This document shows positions 49,933 to 62,306 of a stretch of DNA of 64,000 nucleotides, piece after piece; positions within the stretch are counted from its first letter, which is position 1; each line of letters opens with the position of its first letter. This DNA is from Phragmites australis (Eukaryota; Streptophyta; Magnoliopsida; Poales; Poaceae): positions 26,486,001-26,550,000 of the forward strand of contig NC_084927.1 of assembly GCF_958298935.1 (NCBI RefSeq). The letters are read 5' to 3'. Both the position numbers and the translations under genes were made by a program. The notes under the pieces were generated by a model, which saw only the letters and a list, made by a program, of their open reading frames with translations, was not told the origin of the DNA and ran no database searches.

Positions 49933-50197
49933 CTTCCTCCATTTACAAATACTCTGTAAATATAGGTCGTTTTAACCTTCTTAATTATTCTCTAAATATA
50001 AATTATTCTCGAACTCCTATATATTTGTTTCTCTTTTATTCTAGTCTTACCCTTATTTAATAAATGCTACTACTTTCACAAATGAATGAGTTATCTTTTT
50101 CAATGCAGAATAAATAAAGAATAAGAAGATCATTTAATCTACTTTTTTAATTCTTATGTATAAATCTAAAACGATTTATATTTATAATTGGAGGGAG
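49933..50197. mobile_element. Stowaway-like MITE, 265 bp
   Basis: Ends CTTCCTCCATTTACAAATA at left and, inverted, CTCCCTCCAATTATAAATA at right, flanked by TA on both sides (49931-49932, 50198-50199). This end type and TA duplication are typical of Tc1/mariner-derived Stowaway MITEs of grasses. It starts 14 bp after the methyltransferase stop codon, so it may supply part of the 3' UTR. Confidence 0.8.
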
Positions 50198-50199
50198 TA

Positions 50200-51079
50200 C
50201 TAAGTTAACTTTCATCACTTTATTTTTTTACAAATACTTACACTACCATACCAGTATAGGCCCACCATAAAAAAAAAAGAACGGCAGACACTCGTATTAA
50301 AAATTTCCAATATGCGTACCAGACATTGGTCAAATTTCTTCTAAACATTTCATCAATGCGCTTACATGACCCTAATTACTTGGGGGTATTTTTGTCAATC
50401 CCCTCAAAAAGATGAATGCCTTGGGGTTTGTGTCTTGGTCAAAATGGCCAATTAAATGGAAACGGAGGGAGTACAAATCCTATGCCGGTATTGGGATATG
50501 TAATATTTATACTTCTTTCACAATATTTATCCATATTTATCATTACTATAAACTAAAGAATATTAAAATCGAGTGAAAAAAATACAGTGAGATGACCATT
50601 CTACTCCTAATCAATACGAGAATGAGAGCAGGTAATTCACCAACGTTGAAGTAAATGTATGCATGCACTCAAGGGTATAGTAGGAAAATGAACCATAAAG
50701 CATCTTTGGTTACTACAATTGACAAACAATTTGAGACAGATACTCCCGAAGGTATGGACAAACATTGCGAAACGGAGGGAATAGCCATTAGTGATGAAAA
50801 GACTAGTTCGCAGATGTGCAATAGTAGTCCAGTGACATCATACATAGCATCAGTGATGCCGATTTTATTAAAAAAAAGAAGAAAATTAATCTCTATTATG
50901 AAGAAAATCAAATCAAAAACCTTAACAACTGTTTCTAACGTTCTACAACGTTGTTAGCTAAACATCACCAAACCGAAACCACCTAGATATTCAGAAGAAA
51001 CACGAGGAGGTCCGATCGTAGCGATCATATATATGTACAGACACTTCGAGGTCCATAGACCATAGCAAAGGGACCTTAA
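50200..51079. other. Intergenic with partial MITE ends
   Basis: ACGGAGGGAGTA near 50462-50473 and ACGGAGGGAATA near 50772-50783 look like single ends of further Stowaway-like elements whose partners were not found. No gene. Confidence 0.5.
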
Positions 51080-53463
51080 TCAGGGGTCTTGCAACTGAGC
51101 AGAGCGGCTGGTTAGAGGGACGTAGCGCACGGACACGTCGTTCCGGACGCTGATCGATCCGTCGGCGTTCTTGTCCACCACCTGCAGGTCCTGGAAGTAG
51201 CTGCCTACAGGAACGACCATCCGGCCGCCAGGCTTCAGCTGCTCGAGCAGAGGCTGAGGGATCTCCGGTGCCGCCGCGCCGACATGGATAGCGTCATAGG
51301 GTGCTGCGTCTGGAAAGCCAAGCCTGCCATCTGTAGTTTTGAGAACAGACAAAGATCTTAAGCTTCAGGTGATCTCAGAGTTTACTGACATGAATAGAGG
51401 CGAGGTGCTCTAGCTAAGGAGCATCAAGAACACCCTTGGGAGTCATGACAGAATGCGAAGGATCAACAATCAAAACACAAGTTTGGACATGTGTTTTGCA
51501 GTAACAATTTGATAATTACTCTTCATTTGAGACAACAGCAACAGTGCTAGCAATGATTCATATCTGCTTGAAGAAAAAATGTACTGCCAACTGCCTATGT
51601 TCCTCCTCCACCAACGGATAGACCGGTTTTTACATCATTAAAATTGAAAATCACCGCTTTTAAAGTACTCAAATAGAATGCCATGCCAGTAAACAGAACC
51701 AATAGTAGCTAACGTTGCCTCATCATAACATGTGTACCAAACAAAAGTAAAGTGAACAGGAGTCAAGATTAGAAGCTTTACAAGGGGAAGTGCGGATTTT
51801 TTTCTTAATGCATTTAATGGCTCAACATACTACAGTCACACTCACACAAGTTACCATACCTGCAACATGAAAAGAAAGCGATCCATCCTTCAGTAATGGA
51901 GCTGCAGCGCTTCTTTGGGCATTTTCAATAGAAGAAGCAACAATCTGAGGAATGTGTTCAATTCCTACCCCACGACCTTCCGGTCCAACCATCATTGCAA
52001 AACAAGCTGTCAAGTAGCCACTACCTACAAGGTGATAGGAATGCATGTCGATGACAGCAGTTAGGAAAAAAATGAAATTAGAAGTTGACAATTTGTTCAT
52101 TCAACAGTAAAATCTGATGGACAATAACAAACAGCGACAGAGTATCTGCAACACACCTGATCCAACATCCAGAGCATGCATGCCTGGCTGCAAATGATCC
52201 TTCAATAGTTCTAAGCAGGTTGCATGCATGTGAGGAGCAGATATTGTCGCATTGTAACCAATAGGCATAGGACTGTCAATGTAAGGGGCACCCTCTGGTA
52301 CAAATAATGCTCTATCAATTGTTTCCATTACTTCAGCCACTTCATCAGTTCTAACAGCACCATACTGCTTTAGGTACTCGACCAGAGCTTTGTTCTTGTC
52401 CAGTGATCCTTGAGTCCAAAATTGCTGAAGGTTGAGGAAGGAATGGTGAGATGCGCTCCTTTGTATGTATGGCAACAGGATAAAATTGCATCAATGAACA
52501 GATTATATGCATCACAGTGATAGTTTGACATCACTTTCTTTTCTTATACAAAACTGCTGAAGCATAAATAAACAGAAAGGACTAGTTTGTCACCAAGTCC
52601 TTTAACAATAATAACAAATTATATGTCTATTAACTTGGTAGCTTCTCTTGAAGAATAATTCGGTGTAGATTCAACATGATCTCATCAAACTACAGATGCA
52701 CAATAAATAGTATATATCCAGCTAGTTCAATTCTAGTATCATGAACCCTCCCCTCTTCTACCTGGATTGCTGTACTTGGATTTATCAGAAGCAGTTACAC
52801 ATTTGCAAGCAGCAAATGCCCCTCCAAAAATCTCTGTGGATTACTCTAAAAAATTATCCGTGGATTCAAAACGAAGCTGATATATACCAAAAAGTTTCGG
52901 TAAGATACGATCTTCAGTTAAAGCACCTCCACAGTAGTGGCGCACCTGATAGAAGCTGGCTAACAGTGAATTTCAGCTCCCTCAAACAAAAGGGTGATTT
53001 TAGCATCAAAACCTGGATTCAAAATGAAGCTATACTAGATTAAGCCAAGTATCCCCAAGCATCCCCTCTTCTAGGGAAACCCTAGGAATCATTTTTTTTA
53101 GGAAGCCCTAGGAATCAAATTGGCTCTGCTGCTCTCAAATTTGTGCCTCCAAACAAAATCTGCAACTCAGTTCTATTTAATCTGGTTAACCGCAAAAGCG
53201 CAACCATCCAATTTACGGTAACAAGCAACAAATAATTATGCGGGGGACTTGAGGCTCGCCGCGGTTCCTTGACCAACAGGACACAAACAGAGGGGAGGGA
53301 GGGGGTGGGGGTGCGTGCGTACCGCCATCCGGTGGAACGGGATGCAGCGCCGCAGCGGCGTCGGCGGCGGCCTCGCAGTGACGGGGGCGAGGAGGCGGCG
53401 ACGGGGGAGCGCGGCGGAGGAAGGCGAGAGGCAGCGGGCCGGGGAGGCGGATGCGGCGTTCAT
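51080..53463 (-). CDS. PIMT: Protein-L-isoaspartate O-methyltransferase
   Basis: Repairs age-damaged proteins by methylating L-isoaspartyl residues with SAM; in plants it supports seed vigour. Exons (minus strand): 53463-53323, 52424-52157, 52024-51860, 51330-51080; 274 aa. The family signatures are QFWTQGSLDKNKALVEYLKQ, PMPIGYNATISAPHMHATCL (substrate/active-site loop), SAM motif HALDVGSGSGYLTA across intron 2, YDAIHVGAAAPEIPQPLLEQ and LKPGGRMVVPVG. Exon 1 encodes a ~45-residue Ala/Ser/Pro/Arg-rich extension (MNAASASPARCLSPSSAALP) that looks like an organelle transit peptide. Its last two codons are Met-Ala, so initiation at Met46 would give a standard cytosolic form. Splice sites are GT-AG with consistent phase. 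The exon 2 acceptor (CTTCAG|CAA) was chosen to give MAQFW. Confidence 0.94.
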
Positions 53464-53974
53464 GGTACAACCAGTATCAGGAATTCAGAATACGAGTGCC
53501 AAACAAGACGATACTGCAGGTTCAGATAATTTCTTGGTTGGAACCAAATACGATACGAGGTTGTTTTCAACTTCAGCGCAGTGATGACGTTTGTGTCAAA
53601 TACGATATGAGGGCGAAAATAATCGATACCTGCATCTGTAACTTCTTAAGGCAAGTTACTACTATTTCAGAAAGATACATCACCAAAGTACACACTTTTT
53701 AGCCCAAGTTTCTTGAAGCTACGGACTAGACATGCAGCTAAGAGCATCTGCTGACATAGCCGGTCTGCTTCCCTGATTAACCATCTGGATCCAACCGTTT
53801 CCTCTTGCCAAGTTCAGCGGACGTAGAAGCTGCGTGTGTTGTAGGCATTAATCAGCCACATGATTAAGCCGAAGCATTCGTACAAAAACTATAGGCCATT
53901 GGGCATCTTCATCTTGTTACGCCAGTGGTGTGATGCAGCCCAAATAAATGGATTTGGAAGCACCCTGTGGTACC
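53464..53974. other. Intergenic PIMT promoter / CENP-X 3' flank
   Basis: 511 bp separating two same-strand genes. It must contain the CENP-X 3' UTR and the PIMT promoter. No element recognised. Confidence 0.5.
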
Positions 53975-55336
53975 TCAGAAGTCCAAAAGGAGTTGCGGCA
54001 ATACGCGCTCTAGATGGGTGGGTTCAATAACAGTTGATTCCTCGGCCTCAGCGATAAAAGCAGAACGTTGAATAGCCTCTGCAAGAGAAATATGTAGAGT
54101 TAAACCGCGGAAATGGAATTGCCGTCATTTGTTAGCATGAGGTTATGCAGGATTTTTCAGAGGTACAAACCTGTAACAAATATCCGTAGAAATTCACAGC
54201 TGACTTTAAGTGCACTTGCATTGGCTGCCAGGTGAACAGCATGTCAGCATATCATGTGCAATAAGGTTTTGAGAGAAGTCACTTTAAACAGTATATTGTC
54301 CAATAGAAACATAAGGGAGAAAACAATAGAGTCAAATACAGCTTCCTAGTTCTTTCAAGAATCAATGCTTAATTTTTTTAATGGAAACCCAGTCCCCCAG
54401 TTTTTCATTAAAGAAAAACTGTCCATTCACCGAAGTTTGTTACATCCATCTTAGTGATACACCACAAGTTGCTGCCAGGACTAAGCCAGCCATAACAAAG
54501 ACCCCAAAGTAATAAAAGTTGGATTTAACAAAGGATCTGGGAACCTTTCACCATCAAGTTCCAATCTAGACAACAACCAGAAGACACACAAAAAAAAAAA
54601 AAAACACTACTCATGGGGCATCAGTACAAAAGAGTCATGTTTTGCCCAGCTATTCTTGAACATTTAAGGCATGTAAGTGCGACTGTACAAGTACGTTTGT
54701 GTTGAACAGGGTCAAATTGTTTTAGGTTTTTTGTAATAGCCATTGCCTATTGCCAAATTAGATGATGTTATGTCTACTGTAACAATACAGCTAACATTGG
54801 AAAGGCTAGAAGGACTAGAAGCCATCGACTTGAACAGAAAACAGGAGCTAAGTTGAAAGAATTCTAGAGGCCATCGACTTACAGTTATAATTACTAATCA
54901 GAGTACATGAAAGACTAACTGATGAATATATGTTCAGTTCAGATTAAGTGTATGGCTTGTCATACTCAAACTTGCTACAACTGTAATGTGTGCAGCCCCA
55001 TTAAATATTTCAGAAAGAACTTGTAACTGCAAATTTCGTCTGGCAGACATATTTTACTGGTCGTGAATTGTGATGTTTGATATACTAGGTAAGCATATCC
55101 CTATGTAGCCAGGTCAAAAAGTTTAAGCACCAATTTTGCTCTGTTTCTGTTTACACGAAATTTATCCAAGAAGATTAGAAACTTCAGAAACATTGGCTAA
55201 AGAGTTTCCGTGCAAATTGATGCTGTTCGACTGCACCAAAGACCAACATATGCACTTACTAGAAGCTATTTCATACTACTGTTTGTCAAAGTGTCCTGAT
55301 ATGTAAGCATGTAAGAAATCCTTACAGCAGTCTAGC

Positions 55337-55367
<31 letters not shown>

Positions 55368-55816
55368 ACTCACTTACCAGTTGTACTTCGATTTCTTCTC
55401 GAGGTATCCGGAGCAGGCTGCCAATCATCAGAAAATAAAACACCCAGATCAGAAATACACAGCAACATGGACAATTAGTAGGGGAAAGAGGGGCGGTCAG
55501 AAACATCAGAGCATCTAAGGGTTCGGCTGGACCAGCAAATCACCTCAACGTCGACGACCTCGTTGCCGTCACCGCTGCCCCTCTCGCCCCGCCGGCTCCA
55601 CACCAGCTTGAAGATGGCGTGGATCAGTTCCTGCTCAAATCCCCCAAAAGAGGTTACAGCTCCCAGCAGCGCGTCACCAGATCGACCAACCCAACTTCTC
55701 GGAAACCAGAGTTTCAGCCAAAAGGCACATCCGAGGAGCGAGGGTCGGGCAGGAGAACTCACCGGATCGAAGGTCTCGGCGGCGCGCGAGCCGCCCGTCG
55801 TCGCTTCTTCGTCCAT
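53975..55816 (-). CDS. MHF2: Centromere protein X / MHF2 (histone-fold)
   Basis: CENP-X pairs with CENP-S (MHF1) as a histone-fold complex that works with FANCM in crosslink repair, limits meiotic crossovers in plants, and contributes to kinetochores in animals. Exons (minus strand): 55816-55763, 55630-55544, 55417-55378, 54224-54171, 54078-53975; 112 aa. Conserved sequence appears in order: FDP|ELIHAIFKLVWSRR, DVE|PAPDTSRR, NASALKVSCEFLRIFVT, EAIQRSAFIAEAEE, and the diagnostic end THLERVLPQLLLDF followed by TGA. All junctions are GT-AG and in phase. The largest exon is only 104 bp, so simple ORF scanning cannot find it. The first exons are GC-rich, the rest AT-rich. Intron 3 contains an A tract (~55337-55363). 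Confidence 0.93.
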
Positions 55817-57989
55817 TGCGGCGTGCGGTTTGCCGGGGGGCAGGGGCGGGAAGCGCGGGGAGGAGCTAGGGCAGGGAAGCGCTGCCCTGGTGGGCCCCGT
55901 GGGCCGTTTCTGGAAATGATGGTTAGGAGTCTGGGCTTTGGACGCGAATTAGTTTAGGCCCAAAATAAGGGATTAAGAATAGAAAAAAAGAAGGTTTCGT
56001 ATCAAATACAGGCTTGAAAAAAAATTCAAAATAAAAAAGTTAGTAATTTCTTATTTATTCCCTTCATTAGCCAGTGTGATTAAGCGTCTTTGCTCCCTGA
56101 CTACCTGAGTCCGTCTTCCACTCTCCTTCACTGCTTTATCAAGGGACGGATCCATAGGGGGGCTGAGGGGGCTCAAGCTAACACCAATGAAAGAAAGAGG
56201 TTGAGCAGAAGGAAGAAGAAGAAGGGGAGAGAGTAGGAGGAAGAAAAGGAGAGCACTCTACATTTCAATCCTCATGATCGGTTTTGAGATTTTGATGGTT
56301 CGAGACGAAACTAAAAAGAATCTGTTGTATTGAAACATAAAAAAAAAAATTAAATAAATTGTGAAAATAATATTCAGTGTATTAAAGAATTATTTCTGAT
56401 AAACACTTAAAGTATATCCATGGGTCGGATGGCCCACATCGGCCGGCATGGATACAGTCTTCCATGTGACGCTTGAAGGAGGCTAGGGCTGCCGTCGAGG
56501 GTGTGCTGAGAAAGTCGAGTAGATGACCCGACATGGTGCCGCGCTGCGCGCGCCCACCAGCGCCAGCCCCATGTACATGGACGTCGACGACAACACGATG
56601 TTGCCAGCACGGTTGGAGGAGGTGGCGGCGATGACCATTGGTAAAGGTGTGAGGTGAAGCACAGGGTCGTCTGCCCGCCAGAGAGGCAGAGGAGGAGGCA
56701 GATCAGGACTGTATGAGTGAAAGTGATCTCATCGACTATTCAACTTTTCTACGTCTGAGAAGATTGCTAATTTGGGCCACTACTAACTTATTACGAAGGA
56801 ACCAAACTAGCAAAATTGTTTCTTTTGGATCAGCCAAAAGCCAAATCCAATGCATGATCTTGTAACTGCAGTCCATGTATACATATATAGGAGGAGGCCC
56901 CTAAGTTTTAGGGGGCTGGGGCTGCCGCGCCACTTGCCCCTCTCGAGGGCCGGTCCTGTCATTCCTGCATCCGCCACCAGCTTTTATCCACATCTTGAGA
57001 TCAATGTTGATTTGTTTAGTCATCCATAAGATCCATGTACTGTTTATGAATAGGTATATCTCTATTTGACACAGTTTCAGATTCAAAATATCTTGAAGCT
57101 GGTCAAACCTAACTTCAAAAAATATTGGATCTTAGCTATGAATGGATTGGAGTTATTTAGTTGAGTCATTTTTATTTTAAATAAAAATTTAAATTATTTT
57201 TTATACTATAAATTATAGATCCAACGTAAATTTTGAAGCTGAAACGGTGCCAAACATAATAGCTCTGTAAAATCACGTTCTCGATGCATGCATGCATGCA
57301 AACTGGGTCGGAGGAGCTAGGAATTACGGCGTTTCCGAGAGTAGGGGCGACACTGACACGCGATACTGTAGCAGTAGTTGAGACGCGTGCGTCTTTCTCG
57401 GAGGTCAAATCTGCGATCCATCGCTAGCTTCCGAGGTCTGAACATAGTGCTGCACCAAGTTCACAGTCACAGTGATCATGGACCTCCTTTGCCGGCCTGC
57501 TTTGCTTCCAGGGACACACATCACTGGTGACACTTGACCAAACGCGATCGCTCGATTCATTTCTTAACGACTTGTCAGTTGTTTCTTCGTCTCGCCTGCG
57601 CGCGTACCGTGAAGTTTCTGGAAAGCCAGGAAAGGGAATACTCTTATCGAGTCCAATCATAAGGGGCCTGAAGGCCGCATATTATTTATTGTACTCTACT
57701 CTAGTCCTGGAGCACTGGCTTAGCTTGGGTGACTAGGGATATGTTTCTTCTTCTCGCCATGGCCTAGCTACTGAATATGTAGGCGAGGCAATGCTCGTTC
57801 CAATCATCGTCACATGGACCTACTATGCCGATGTCTCTTTGTCGAGTCAATTCATGAGTAACATAAACAGAACACACTCGTTGGCAGTAGCGGAGCTTAA
57901 GAAAAAAAAAACCAAGAGGGGCCAGATGATGAAGCCGACACCTATAACAATGACAAGAAATACCTACGAGGAATAACAAGCCAGAATGC
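55817..57989. other. Repeat-rich intergenic DNA, no gene supported
   Basis: Includes the CENP-X upstream region and a purine-rich low-complexity patch (~56185-56260). A short GC-rich stretch near 56530-56640 is open on the plus strand but has no recognised family. Also present are an AT-rich MITE-like block (~57130-57275) resembling the NAR2-intron element and a (TGCA)n run (~57286-57301). No gene model was found. Confidence 0.45.
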
Positions 57990-58250
57990 AATCGGCAAGA
58001 ACTATGCTTATGCATGACAGCTTACGTTCGCGGCAACAACCAAGTGAAGAGTTTACGGTCGCGGTAGCAACAAAGTGAAGAGCATGTTTCATCTTTATAC
58101 GATCACAACATTCTATACAACTATGTTTGACTGTTAAGAAAAATTGATAATCAGATAATTGAATTATTCGTCGATCATATAAATATGAATTTACAATCCA
58201 AGTCAGTACAAGAAAACACAATGTAATGAAGCTACCCCACATATTTCACC
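57990..58250. repeat. Dispersed repeat, copy 2 (relative at 24880-25160)
   Basis: See the copy near 24.9 kb; the same ordered words occur here, diverged. It is embedded in a larger repeat-like block that contains the GGGGCCATGGGCCC palindrome near 58296-58309. Confidence 0.65.
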
Positions 58251-59052
58251 TTACTAATTAGGTATAGGCACGGGAATTTTTTTAGTTTCAAAGTAGGGGC
58301 CATGGGCCCTTTTTGCCAACGCTAAGCCTAGCCATTGCTAGTCGGAGAGATTGTGATTAGCCAGAGCTACAGCGGAGTCTGGACATGCAGACTGACACAC
58401 CACATGCAAGCATGTATGTAGCTGTTGACATGACCTAGCTAATTGCCAGTTGATCTAATTGATCGATCAAACTGATGTGGTCGAATATTTCAAGTTCCGA
58501 GTGTCCATGTGCCGCCTGTTTTTGTAGATAAATAGCCACGATCTCAGTTACAAGTAGTCGTGACGTGCTCCGTTCATGCATGCACCTTCCAAGCTCCGTT
58601 GAAACCACGCGGACATGGGCGGCGGTTTTCAGTCTTGAGGCACTTGTTTTTGACCTCGACATGGCAGATCGGCATATTGCAATCAAGTTCAAGGCGCCCC
58701 TACCAGCTTGAAGTTTAGAAACAGGGGTGCATGTTTTGCATTGGACACAGGAAACGCTAATCTTTACTCACACTCCATTACAGTATTACACCATTGAATT
58801 TTTATCAAGTTGGCACGTTCCATTATATTGCGTTTTGAATTTGAATCCAAACGAATAGCTGAGAGCAGATATGTAGGGTGTGTTTGCCAATGAGAAATTA
58901 TTATTCTTGCCAGAAACAGAAGAATACCTACAAAATGGGTAATTTGGTTCATGGTACTTCTTGCAAGAAACAAAGAGAAACATTTTTTTATATTAGCAGG
59001 AAAATCACTCAAAATATTGTTTCTCACTGAATCAATTTCCCCCTGTGACATA
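58251..59052. other. Intergenic, no gene seen
   Basis: Only short frames without signatures. Confidence 0.45.
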
Positions 59053-59057
59053 CAATC

Positions 59058-59901
59058 TGTTGATGACCGAAATTGATATAATGTGAAGAATTTCGGTTCT
59101 GAAAATTTTCTGATTGACTGGTGAACAATACTCCAATCAAATGAACAGTAATCTCTGACAAGTGAACATTGATTCAGATCAGTGAACAGTGATTTTCATA
59201 CCAGTGAATACGATTAGTGTTCATGACTAATGACCAGACGACCAGTGATCATGTTTTGTTCCTGCAGTTGGTCTCCGAACGGATGGAAGAGTTGGTCGAA
59301 TCTAAAGAAGGCTGAACTACATTAAAGCGTATCGGGTAGATATATGTGAGTTTTACGTGTTCAAATAGGAAATATATGTTTGTTATAGAAAGTTTGGAGA
59401 TCAGGTAGGCATAGCCGAATTATATATGTTAGTCTTGTTTGATTTGAATTAGGAGTCCTGATCTCTTACGGCTAAGACCTGTTGTCCTTTAAATATGAGA
59501 GGTTCATGATCGATTAAGGACATCAACCAATTGATCAAACATAATTTACATTATCTTTCGTCTTTTGCCTAGCTCTTGTAGTCATGTTCCTCCTTCCTCC
59601 TGCTGCTACTACTCATTCTAGATCTCGATGACCAAGGACAAGCCGCCGGCTAACCGTGCCCTGACGGGTCCCTCTTGAGTGTGATTTGCTGACGAAGATT
59701 CTTTGCCGCAGTGCTAGACTAGGCTTCCCAGGTGTTGCTTGCTGGGTTAGTTATACTTTGCCGGTTTGCTCGTAAATCGGTCGCTCGTTACCGTGAAAGT
59801 GCAATAGTTACCCCCGCTGTTGTATGCCTTGCGCGTGCCGCTGCGGATTGCACACGAGGTGCTCGTGTGTTGGCACGAGCATCTATTTTTTTGTGCCAAC
59901 A
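59058..59901 (+). mobile_element. Solo LTR (844 bp, probably copia)
   Basis: Begins TGTTGATGACCG and ends GTGCCAACA, the canonical TG...CA with TGTTG/CAACA ends. Flanks are CAATC (59053-59057) and CAATA (59902-59906), a 5-bp target duplication with one change. An internal TTTAAATATGAG TATA-like box (~59489-59500) and AT-rich U3 fit an LTR promoter. No internal region is present, so it arose by LTR-LTR recombination. Orientation is inferred from the TATA position. Confidence 0.75.
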
Positions 59902-59926
59902 CAATATTTAAAAACCTGAATCTACT

Positions 59927-60181
59927 AGGTAGGGGTGATTAATGGAGCGTGTGGAGACGTGAGTTAGTGGAGGTGATTAAACTATTTTTTACCATCTTTA
60001 ATTCAAGCAAATATGACCTAATTAGGTAGGGGTGATTAATGGAGTGTGTGGAGACGTGAGTTAGTGGAGGTGATTAAACTATTTTTTACCATCTTCAATT
60101 CAAACAAACATGACCTAATTAGGTAGGGGTGATTAATGGAGCGTGTGGAGGCGTGAGTTAGTGGAGGTGATTAAACTATTT
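59927..60181. repeat. 97-bp tandem repeat, 2.6 units
   Basis: Units 59927-60023 and 60024-60120 are almost identical and a third runs 60121-60181. Each starts AGGTAGGGGTGATTAATGGA, contains GTGGAGACGTGAGTTAGTGG, and the full units end GACCTAATT. It begins 25 bp after the solo LTR. Confidence 0.93.
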
Positions 60182-62306
60182 CCACTCCTACACACCGCTG
60201 CTCCATGGATCCGGCCAATCGCGACAACCCAGCTCTGCCTACCTCTCTAATTTTGGCGCAACTAGCGCGATTACTTATTAACCCTATCCAGCCTTTCCCA
60301 CTCATTTGTCGCCTAGCCCAGCTCGATCACCCAGACTACATTAAGCTGCCTGCTTTGAGATCAGAGGCATCAGCCACTGATGGTACCGGTACTTTTTTTT
60401 TTCACGCTTCCTAATGATCCTGCGTCTGAAAAATGAGATCATGCCTCATGCGATGAAGAATGGTAGCTGTCTGCAGGGATAAAGGGAGGGGGCTTTCTTG
60501 GTCACTGAACTTATAAGACCTCATGGGGAGGAAGGCTAGTCTGATGCCATCGACCTTGGACAGTAGAGAAGTATTAGATGGGTTGATGCTGGAACAAGAG
60601 AGCTTTAAAATGAAGAGATTAGCATGGTGACAAACTGTGGATACGGATTTGATAGCGGGCGTGCTAGAGGGAGGAGGGGTGAGGCGAGGGACCGTGAAGT
60701 CCGCTTCATCGGGGTCTCATCTGTTCGTTGGGAGGTTAAAGGGATAACTCAACCTTAATGTATGTATATGATAGTCATGATTTATCACTGAACACAATGA
60801 AAAACAGGCGACCGTAGAATAACACCTTTTTTCCTCCGATCGCCAAATGCGATTACCATATTATTACCCACAGGGACGTGTTTATCTGTTCTTTAACTCT
60901 TGGTGATGTGTCAACAATCTGCTGCGCTGCATGGGGTTAAGCTACGTTGCTGTCCTCAACAAGCAGGTGCGTATATACAAGTGTCATTCGTCATCTAGCT
61001 CATGCAGTCATCACCAATTCAACCCACTGCCGAAAATATCACCAGGAAAAGGCTGCAGCAGCCAGCAGGTACGTTTGTTTCTTTTCTTTAGTTAACTGCC
61101 ATTTGACAGCACAAAAGATAAGATAAACAAAGATCCTTAAGATTATACTGTATCCATTAAGCACTACTACTGTTGATGGGATGTACGCTTATTTTAACCT
61201 TAAGCACTACAGCACAAAAGGTAGGCGACATAACTATCAATATAATAATAATATGTCTATTGTTCCTTTGTTAATCTTTAAACTTTGTATCTACTACTAA
61301 TTTATCATATGCCGCAAGCTCAAAATAAGGCTAGGTCAGCAGTTGATATGCTCACCTCCGCTGCAATCAGCCACGCCAACGTGAGTAAGGAATTCACCTG
61401 CAGCTGCAGGCCATCTCCAACTCCCCGGCGATGCGCAAGACCGCTTTACAGCTTCACGAAGTTTTCACATGTTCAAAATTAAATAGTTTGGAGTTGGGCA
61501 ATTGAAAGTCACACGATTTTGGCCCCGATTGGAAGACGAGAAATCTTTTTGGATTCTTACAGGAAAATAAATTGTTTCATGTACGAATCTGCGAAATTCA
61601 TGCGCTCTGGATAGATCCAACGTTAGCCTAACAAAATATTCCTCTAGTCGTTTTTCCAGTCGTCCAGCCTCGAGATTTACAAGTGGAGCTTGTGGTTTTT
61701 GTATCTTTACATCTACTATGTGGAATTTGACACTGTTGCTTCTTTTGACTAAGATGGCAGTCGCATAGTTCTTCCTTTCCCTTTTGCTTTTGAAAAGTAA
61801 CGATCGAACTAAAGAAGCAACTAAGATGTTCCCTTCCTATTTCGGCCACTTTTTTCCATTAATAGTGGTCATAACCGTCATGGAATTAGTAGAGGTAAGA
61901 CACAGGGCACAATGGAGGGAAATGCAGAAACTTCCTGAACAAATTTGCAATCGCGAAATAGCTTCGCAATACTCCAAAAATATAGCTGACATTCCCCTCT
62001 CTTTGTATGTACACAAACGTATCTGAGACCAAACCAAAACTTGGTAGGAAAAAGAAAGGGATGTTTTGTTTATGTTTTAAGCTTGTCAACCTGTGCCACA
62101 ATATTTTGTCAAAGCCTCACAATTTAACAAGCAAGGGGAATTCTTATCATATTTTTCTGAGTCTTTGGCACGTAAGACTCAGACTATCTAACTTATCAAA
62201 CTTATCTAACCTTAGACTACCAAAATATAGCAACCGTGGTTACAAAAACAAACAAACCCAAAATACGCTGGCTTACGTTAAAAAAAATGGCGCCAAACCG
62301 TACCTA
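60182..62306. other. Intergenic, no gene supported
   Basis: AT-rich DNA with scattered short frames. No domain, splice pattern or element with two ends was found. The last few hundred bases are the presumed 3' flank of the WD40 gene. Confidence 0.5.

Noticed and set aside
56407..56640. Short GC-rich open stretch possibly encoding PTSASPMYMDVDDNTML
   Set aside because: Too short, no start or splice context, and no recognised family.
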